From Trachythela sp. YZ-2020 (Eukaryota; Cnidaria; Anthozoa; Malacalcyonacea; Clavulariidae), in NCBI GenBank assembly GCA_016169945.1, contig JADLSH010000382.1:620001-684000 (forward strand): DNA of 64,000 nt. Reading direction: 5' to 3'. This document shows, one piece after another, positions 60,301-64,000 of the stretch (the stretch's first letter is position 1; each line of letters opens with the position of its first letter). Below the pieces are notes generated by a model. The model saw only the letters and a list, made by a program, of their open reading frames with translations, was not told the origin of the DNA and searched no databases. Both the position numbers and the translations under genes were made by a program.

Positions 60301-61797
60301 ATAAAGCACGGCCACCGTTTTGATTTTTTCTCCCTTTGTCCCCGCTTGTTAAATTTTCCTCGGAATTGTCAATACAATATGAACAAAATTATAATAGTTT
60401 TAAATCCAAAGTCTGTCAGAAAGCAAGAAAAAGTAGACCTAAACGAGATGGAAAAAGCCAGCCAACAAATGACAACGGGAACCATAAACGGCGAATAAAG
60501 ATTCGTAGCTGTTTCTGAGTTTGAAATATACTTTTTTGCTTGAAAGTTCGCATTCAACGGCGACAAGAAACGCGAAAATCTGTGCTATTTTGACATTTAA
60601 AGGTACAAAAACTGTATTTAACACAAACCAAACCAAATTTATCCACAGTTCTAGGTGCAAAAAATTAAAATTAATCATTTTGGCTAACACGATTTAGATA
60701 ACACTATGTGTACAGTTTTTAAGCTGTCAAGATGCAAGGACAAAAACCTACACAAATACGACATGTTTATGCATTTCTTGACAAGATTTTCTGAGAAAAT
60801 TTTTAACCACCAACCACTGAATTAGCAAAAAAAAACACAAAAAATATTCAAACAGTACCTTCAAACAAAAACTGCCCGATATATTTGGTTCAAGATGAAA
60901 AATCAACTTGACAGCCAATGTCGTCAAAGCAGCTTGACAAAAACCCTTCGCTTTTATACCGAATCCAGGACAAAAGTGAAGCAGAACAACGAAAAGCCAA
61001 TCTGTCTATCATTGTGCACCATATAATTTGAAAAATTTTCAAACGTTTTTGTGCTTTTTAATCCCAAATTTTTGTTGAGTTGCAAGTTTTTCGCTCCTTC
61101 GCCGGCCAGAATTCAAGCGTAGTTGTTGCCAAGCAATGAAAACATTGAAAAGCTTGCGAGTGACGTCAGTGATTACATGTTAGGAGAATATCAGTATTGA
61201 TCCTTGAACAAAATTGTTTACTGTGTTTATCTACCACTTATAATATAAAAGAATTAAAAAACTCGTCTTGTGTTGTTATGGTGTAATAATGCACTCGAGG
61301 GAATGTTGGGAGAATACTCGAGAAGCGTGTAAAACACACGGGTACGCCTCGTGTTTTACAAGCTTCTCTCGTATTCTCCCAACATTCCCCCCTCGTGCAT
61401 TATTACACCATAACGCCACGCGACTCGTTTTTTAATTCTTAAATAACGCATTATTCGATTCATTAATCAGGGAATTTTCCTCGCAATTTTTTGCTTACCA
61501 AATGTTATAAGAAATAACTGCGAACAAGTTAGTGAAAGATAAATTCGCAAACCCGCGATACGATTTGAGGGAAAAACAGGCTCGATGAGAAATCAAACAT
61601 TTGTTCCACATGTTCCGCTTCATGTATGGTTAGACATCATGAGATGTATGCAACGATTCATAACTAACCTTCACAACTAGTTCCTTTTTCTCTGTAGCCA
61701 TTATTACAAACACATACGAATGAACCCACAGTATCATTACATGAAGAATTTTCTTTCTCATGGCAACTGTGACTTCCCTCTCTACATTCATCAATAT
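38165..61797 (-). CDS. Adhesion G-protein-coupled receptor: EGF(8)-SEA-Ig(2)-HormR-GAIN/GPS-7TM
   Basis: At least 24 exons on the minus strand, with GT-AG junctions at most boundaries. The extracellular part has eight calcium-binding EGF modules, one SEA domain, two Ig domains and HormR. It is followed by a GAIN domain with a GPS, seven membrane helices and a short tail. Family members sit in the plasma membrane, are cut in the GAIN domain and signal through a tethered agonist. The SEA-Ig-GAIN order resembles vertebrate ADGRF5 (GPR116/Ig-Hepta), while EGF arrays resemble the ADGRE group; orthology is not claimed. The signal peptide and any further N-terminal domains were not found and may lie beyond 61797 or outside the window. 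Introns carry many repeats. Exon limits are from splice signals and frame only. Confidence 0.85.
38702..41215 (-). CDS. Receptor 7TM core, four exons
   Basis: Exon 41006-41215 holds TM1 and TM2 ([19 protein letters not shown], then [15 protein letters not shown]). Exon 40401-40557 holds TM3 and the start of TM4 ([19 protein letters not shown]). Exon 39621-39757 holds the TM4-TM5 region with the conserved Cys-Trp-Leu of the second extracellular loop (EHSCWLS). Exon 38702-38956 holds the end of TM5, TM6 and TM7 ([11 protein letters not shown] and [14 protein letters not shown]). These are the signature segments of the adhesion/secretin class. The WLCEG-type motif is present as WMLCEG. Splice sites and phases are consistent. 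Confidence 0.9.
39342..39411. repeat. (TTA)n microsatellite in a receptor intron
   Basis: About 23 uninterrupted TTA/ATT units. ORFs of poly-Asn, poly-Tyr or poly-Ile reported across it are artefacts of the repeat. Confidence 0.95.
41988..42224. mobile_element. Harbinger-like MITE with TTA duplication, GC-rich ends
   Basis: AGGCAATTTTCCATTACAG at the left and its near complement at the right are followed inwards by GCCCGCGCGGGC on both sides, with TTA at 41988-41990 and 42222-42224. The element itself is 231 bp and lies in a receptor intron. Confidence 0.75.
42377..42553 (-). CDS. Receptor GPS exon
   Basis: The exon encodes the C-terminal part of the GAIN domain: [18 protein letters not shown], then [18 protein letters not shown]. 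The Cys-Trp-Cys-Cys pattern and the His-Asn-Thr sequence match the autoproteolytic GPS, where cleavage occurs before Thr; the residues after it would be the tethered agonist. The usual cleavage triplet is His-Leu-Thr/Ser, so Asn in the middle is a variation. Confidence 0.85.
42655..42810. repeat. Perfect 66-bp-arm palindrome in a receptor intron
   Basis: Arms 42661-42726 and 42739-42804 are exact complements around a 12-bp loop, and outer bases continue imperfectly. It is non-coding and probably a MITE or a recent hairpin rearrangement. Confidence 0.9.
43085..43482. repeat. (TAGG)n tetranucleotide microsatellite
   Basis: A run of TAGG/GCAGG units with AAGT/AAGC-type variants. All three frames of the minus strand read as Leu-Pro-Thr-Tyr repeats, which is repeat noise rather than a gene. 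Confidence 0.95.
43609..45015 (-). CDS. Receptor GAIN domain exons (44785-45015 and 43609-about 44140)
   Basis: The first exon begins after TATTTAACAG and is acidic, then reads [15 protein letters not shown] and further helical sequence ending [10 protein letters not shown], as in GAIN subdomain A. The second exon is long and carries a beta-rich segment ([19 protein letters not shown]) and [13 protein letters not shown], then a strand-rich end, [10 protein letters not shown], leading to the GPS exon, as in subdomain B. The interval 44141-44784 may hide one more exon; a hydrophobic ORF there was not accepted. Domain identity is inferred from order and pattern. Confidence 0.65.
45716..46802 (-). 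CDS. Receptor HormR domain, two exons (46728-46802, 45716-45818)
   Basis: The first piece reads [19 protein letters not shown] and ends at AG|GTTCGTT. The second reads [20 protein letters not shown] followed by SNC. The Trp, the CP-G motif, R-x-C, G-x-W and the final Ser-x-Cys follow the hormone-receptor (HormR) consensus that precedes GAIN in many adhesion GPCRs. The two exons are 0.9 kb apart, and phases agree. Confidence 0.7.
47166..47281. mobile_element. Fold-back MITE in a receptor intron
   Basis: CACTTATTTACTG with AAACAATATGTTTTGTGG is complemented by CCACAAAACGCAATGTTTCC and AATAATAAGTG. A related half-like sequence lies just left, at about 46975-47110. Confidence 0.6.
47479..49187 (-). 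CDS. Receptor Ig domains 1 and 2, three exons (48959-49187, 48507-48601, 47479-47712)
   Basis: Ig1 shows LEITCSISG, the core Trp in FQWRHD, and [10 protein letters not shown], the classical Cys-Trp-DxGxYxC pattern. The middle exon supplies the last strand and a linker. Ig2 shows [15 protein letters not shown] and AEYWCFARN. Both domains therefore have the disulphide and core Trp. They sit between the SEA and HormR parts, as in Ig-Hepta-type receptors. Donors and acceptors are canonical and the reading frame is continuous. Confidence 0.85.
49791..49882. repeat. Small inverted repeat
   Basis: AATAAAAAATTCTGTAAT is complemented by ATTACAGAATTTTTTATA around a T-rich loop. It is a likely MITE remnant. 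Confidence 0.6.
51655..51708 (+). ncRNA. Type I hammerhead ribozyme
   Basis: All core parts are present in order. Stem I is CTGCA (51659-51663) with TGCAG (51698-51702). The core CTGACGA is at 51664-51670, stem II is GCCGT/ACGGC around TGA (51671-51683), then GAA at 51684-51686, and stem III is ACA/TGT around TGCA (51687-51696). The cleavage-site U is at 51697. Beyond stem I an internal loop is followed by CAA/TTG pairing. The short stem III is typical of metazoan retroelement hammerheads, which can act as dimers. It lies on the strand opposite to the host receptor gene, in an intron. Confidence 0.8.
52955..53107. repeat. About 40-bp minisatellite
   Basis: Diverged copies of a unit containing GGTCAGGTTAAGGACTGTCC recur at spacings of 39-41 bp. 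The ORF across it is spurious. Confidence 0.8.
53421..54223 (-). CDS. Receptor SEA domain, three exons (54105-54223, 53929-53987, 53421-53582)
   Basis: The exons encode [20 protein letters not shown], then [19 protein letters not shown], joined in frame to [14 protein letters not shown]. This is the SEA pattern, and the Gly-Ser-Val-Ile sequence matches the SEA autoproteolysis motif (G|SVVV type). SEA domains of mucins and of Ig-Hepta self-cleave here and stay associated. Phases agree across both introns, which supports the exon calls. It lies between the EGF array and the Ig domains. Confidence 0.85.
54297..54358. repeat. (TA)n microsatellite
   Basis: About 30 TA units lie in the intron just after the last EGF exon. 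The IYIYIY-type ORF across it is an artefact. Confidence 0.95.
54395..61797 (-). CDS. Receptor array of eight calcium-binding EGF exons
   Basis: Exons at 61669-61797, 59726-59852, 59168-59290, 58386-58511, 57853-57975, 57355-57474, 56720-56845 and 54395-54517 each encode one module beginning D-V/I/N-D-E-C, with six Cys and the GSF-x-C-x-C and GYSG/GYLG cores. The Asp-x-Asp-Glu start is the calcium-binding type. Each exon starts after the first base of a codon and all are of similar length, so they are symmetric phase-1 exons typical of duplicated or shuffled EGF modules. Two sub-families alternate: one with TEGxHNCHD and one with longer loops. Such arrays form rigid rods and bind partners extracellularly. 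The 61669 module has two extra residues between its second and third Cys. Confidence 0.9.
54518..56719. other. EGF-array intron with a possible inverted-repeat element
   Basis: At 55228-55275 and 55955-56000 sequences resembling CACTGACC-ATACAAAATGGACTGAGCGC occur in inverted orientation, suggesting an element of about 0.77 kb. No gene is supported inside. Confidence 0.4.
59853..61668. other. EGF-array intron with a long fold-back
   Basis: Arms at about 61250-61336 and 61350-61439 pair almost perfectly (TTATGGTGTAATAATGCACT against AGTGCATTATTACACCATAA-type sequence) with a loop of about 13 bp. The rest is non-coding, and the small overlapping ORFs at 60286-60690 lack support. Confidence 0.6.
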
Positions 61798-62139
61798 CTG
61801 AAAAGTCGGTTTGAAATTAAGAAATCATGAGGTACATTAAGTAATAGATAAAATACGAGCGGCAGATCTGACGCGAGTATTTTATCGTACTTGTGAAATG
61901 AAACAATTGGTAATGAATGTGGAAAGTCATTAGCTTAATATTATGCAGCACTCGGCCACTTAATGGTCAGTTGTTTTATTGTGCTTCTGCCTTGGCATTG
62001 TTTCATGGCTGTTGGTTTTATAATATGATATCGCTAATAGGTGGTTTTCAAACAATCTTATGGGATTTTAACACAATACTGGCAGATGGGGCGGAAATAA
62101 TAAGATTCTAATGAGAATATTTTGTATAGATGCTCTCTA

Positions 62140-62296
62140 CAGGGTGAGTCAGAAAAAAGTGATGCCTTTGAAATTAAATACAATAGGGTACAATAGATTC
62201 TTTGAAAGAAAATGCAAATATGAAGTTCAATATGAAGTCAAAAGGTTCACTATTGTATTAAATTTCAAAGGCATCACTTTTTTCTGACTCACCCTG
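62140..62296. mobile_element. Mariner-like MITE (CAGGGTGAGTCAG ends)
   Basis: CAGGGTGAGTCAGAAAAAAG and its complement flank a short core, with TA at 62138-62139 and 62297-62298. It is 157 bp. Confidence 0.85.
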
Positions 62297-62370
62297 TATG
62301 TGCGCTGAACGAGAACATAATGAAAATAAACAGACTTTAATTCAGCATCGGCCACGGACATATAAGAACA

Positions 62371-62495
62371 AATGAGGGTTGTTTCGCGTGTGCCTAAAAG
62401 ATGTAAACCAAATCTCGACGAAGGGCTTTAGCTCGAAACGTCGAGATTTGTTTATATCTTTTAGGCACACGCGAAACAACCCTCATTTGTTCTTG
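62371..62495. repeat. Hairpin element with hammerhead-like apical loop
   Basis: Long arms (TTGTTTCGCGTGTGCCTAAAAG and complement) enclose CTCGACGAAGGGC and GCTCGAAACGTCGAG. The apical part resembles a GACGA...GAAAC hammerhead core but lacks the CTG at its start. Confidence 0.6.
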
Positions 62496-62559
62496 AAAAT
62501 AAACAGGGTGTGTTCTGCTTGTGTGTGTAATATAGCTTTTCCTTGGCGTATAGTGAACA

Positions 62560-62943
62560 ATGTCTCAACCAAAATCTAACGAAGAGGAGTGGTCGTTCCT
62601 TGAAGAATCTGTACCTAAAAATACTAGGTATAACACGAAATGGGCGATTAAAATATTCGAAGAATGGCAAGCACGCCGCAGTAACAAAAAAGGCACTGAC
62701 GATAAAGGCGGAGATGGTCAGGATGATGCACTTGAATATGAAATTGTTGATGATCTAACGGTACCTTTGGGCCATATGTCCCCAAATTTGCTCAGCAAAT
62801 TTATTTGCGAGATTTTCAATTTGATGTGGCAGATAGTGTTTTAGCTGAAACGACTCGTAGCAACAGAAATGCTGATAGCATTTGCACGCATTCTGTCTTC
62901 AATAATTGTACGATAAATTTTGTGGTGAATGACAAAAAGTGAG
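62560..62943 (+). pseudogene. Crypton-family gene, deletion derivative joining N- and C-termini
   Basis: The ATG at 62560 opens EESVPKNTRYNTKWAIKIFE followed by EWQARR, the same N-terminal module as the copy at 34.3-35.4 kb, then VPLGHMSPNLLSKFICE. At that point the frame meets a foreign segment and stops at 62844. In a neighbouring frame the sequence continues to DSICTHSVFNNCTINFVVN and a stop at 62941-62943, resembling the C-terminal end of this family. The whole recombinase core is therefore missing. No introns are evident. It is probably non-functional. Confidence 0.6.
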
Positions 62944-64000
62944 AAATAATACTTAATCTAAAGTGTGCTTTTTAGCAAATATATGTGTTATGGAAGAAAT
63001 AAATGCTTGTTTGTTTCGTGCGTGTCCAATATATGAATATTAATGCTAATTAGGATACAGCTGTATCAAAAGTTAAGAACACTAATTAGGACATAGCTTT
63101 ATCAGATTGTTGACCTGTATTGGGGTTTACAAAGATGTCATGTGACATAAATATGGTTCATTTATTGGGTAGTTAGCTCATTAATTATTCATGAATTTTA
63201 CAATTTTATATATTTCATTTTCAAATAAAAATTTAGAACTGATAACAGTTTGATTTAGTCATAAGATGAATATTTCTTCTTCCAGTGGCAATAGTTTCTA
63301 ATAGACTTTCAGCATTTTTTTAAAATTTTCATGTAGACCATTCCACAAAATAACCTGCTCAATCTATAAATGTCCATGCAGAGTTAACGACCAGACAGAC
63401 CTGACGTTCTTTAGGTAATTGGATTCACGCCGGGCTTAAAGTGCTGGAAAATCGCCATGAACACGCGTGGATTTTGCAATCCGACCACGCGTTTAGACAG
63501 GAGGTACCTGATTTTTTACGCCGCGTGTCGCCTTGTGGTTTGCTTATATGAAGTACTTTCATTTGATATCAAATACGAAAGGTCAAGTAAATTCAAACAG
63601 TTTATTTCGTAATTTCTTTTGTCCAATTTTTGGAATTCTGCATTTAGGCGAAAAGGTATGATTTTGACCCTGGGTTTGATTTGTTTACGGTTTGGCTAGC
63701 CAACTCCCCAGGAACTCGAATGTAGTTCGTATGGACTATGGTTTTTGGTTTTGACGATTTTGCTCTGTTTTTCTGTATTTTGTGTTTTTTATCGGCTTTT
63801 TGTGATGACTGGCAGAAAGTAACTATTAACTAATTAAGTATTTGCACTTTAGTGAAGGCAAGGACGACAGACGTTTTGTCAGTGAAATCACAGCAGAGAG
63901 ATAAATTGGACTATTTTGGAGTTTTTGCACATACCTAAGTTTATCACATTTGTGATGTATTCTTATATATCTAAAACAGGCGAAACTATGTATAAAAATG
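62944..64000. other. Right end, no gene recognised
   Basis: AT-rich sequence. A short hairpin ACGCGTGGATT/AATCCGACCACGCGT occurs at about 63463-63494. Nothing else is supported. Confidence 0.45.

Noticed and set aside
62371..62495. Functional hammerhead ribozyme at the hairpin tip
   Set aside because: The essential CUG at the start of the core is missing, so it is listed only as hammerhead-like.
1..64000. CRISPR arrays, tRNA or rRNA genes, bacterial operons
   Set aside because: None was seen; the repeats are tandem satellites, microsatellites and inverted-repeat transposons of an animal genome.

Overview
The window looks like an animal nuclear genome. It has spliced genes with GT-AG introns, a multidomain adhesion GPCR, a poly-zinc-finger gene and a very dense load of metazoan transposon families. 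The mix suggests an early-branching or marine invertebrate, with a cnidarian as a low-confidence guess. There is no sign of bacterial operons, rRNA, tRNA or CRISPR.

Layout, left to right. 1-2850 is the 5' part of a CR1/L2-like non-LTR retrotransposon on the minus strand (ORF1 plus endonuclease-RT ORF2, frameshifted and cut by the window edge). 3634-18797 is a tandem satellite of about 1.12-1.13 kb units, each with internal inverted ends. One unit boundary is split by a 9.3 kb insertion at 4965-14272, with a clean 6-bp target duplication (TACGAA) and inverted termini starting AG. These are hallmarks of Polinton/Maverick-class elements. The insertion is a giant nested palindrome. Its gene set is a Bcl-2-like small protein, an unknown 129-aa protein and a C2HC zinc-finger protein, and the three genes lie inside the inverted arms in up to four copies. 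No polymerase, integrase or capsid gene is visible, so it looks like a non-autonomous, virus-related remnant.

18812-21050 is a long-TIR element with a 9-bp target duplication (MULE-like). 21807-23900 is a single-exon C2H2 zinc-finger gene with an internal 1149-bp duplication. 23969-30363 is mostly small inverted-repeat elements (MITEs), a Ty3/gypsy integrase relic and a three-copy tandem array containing mariner-like MITEs, one of which has its empty site preserved next door. 30389-33776 is a degraded spliced DNA transposon with matching ends and a 7-bp target duplication. 33984-35420 holds a MADF-domain fragment and a Crypton-type tyrosine-recombinase gene with an internal deletion.

38165-61797 (minus strand) is the main host gene: an adhesion GPCR whose exons encode, in order, at least eight calcium-binding EGF modules, a SEA domain, two Ig domains, a HormR domain, GAIN/GPS, a 7TM core and a cytoplasmic tail ending in a PDZ-ligand-like sequence. 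It may continue beyond the last EGF exon found. Its introns contain perfect palindromes, microsatellites, MITEs and, at 51659-51702, a well-formed type I hammerhead ribozyme. 62140-62943 carries another mariner-like MITE, a hairpin element and a second deletion derivative of the Crypton family. The right end (62944-64000) shows no gene.

The strongest candidates for something new are the gene-bearing palindromic Polinton-like element, the receptor with two predicted self-cleavage modules (SEA and GPS), and the intronic hammerhead. The many one-base differences between copies of the palindrome could be assembly errors and should be checked on reads.
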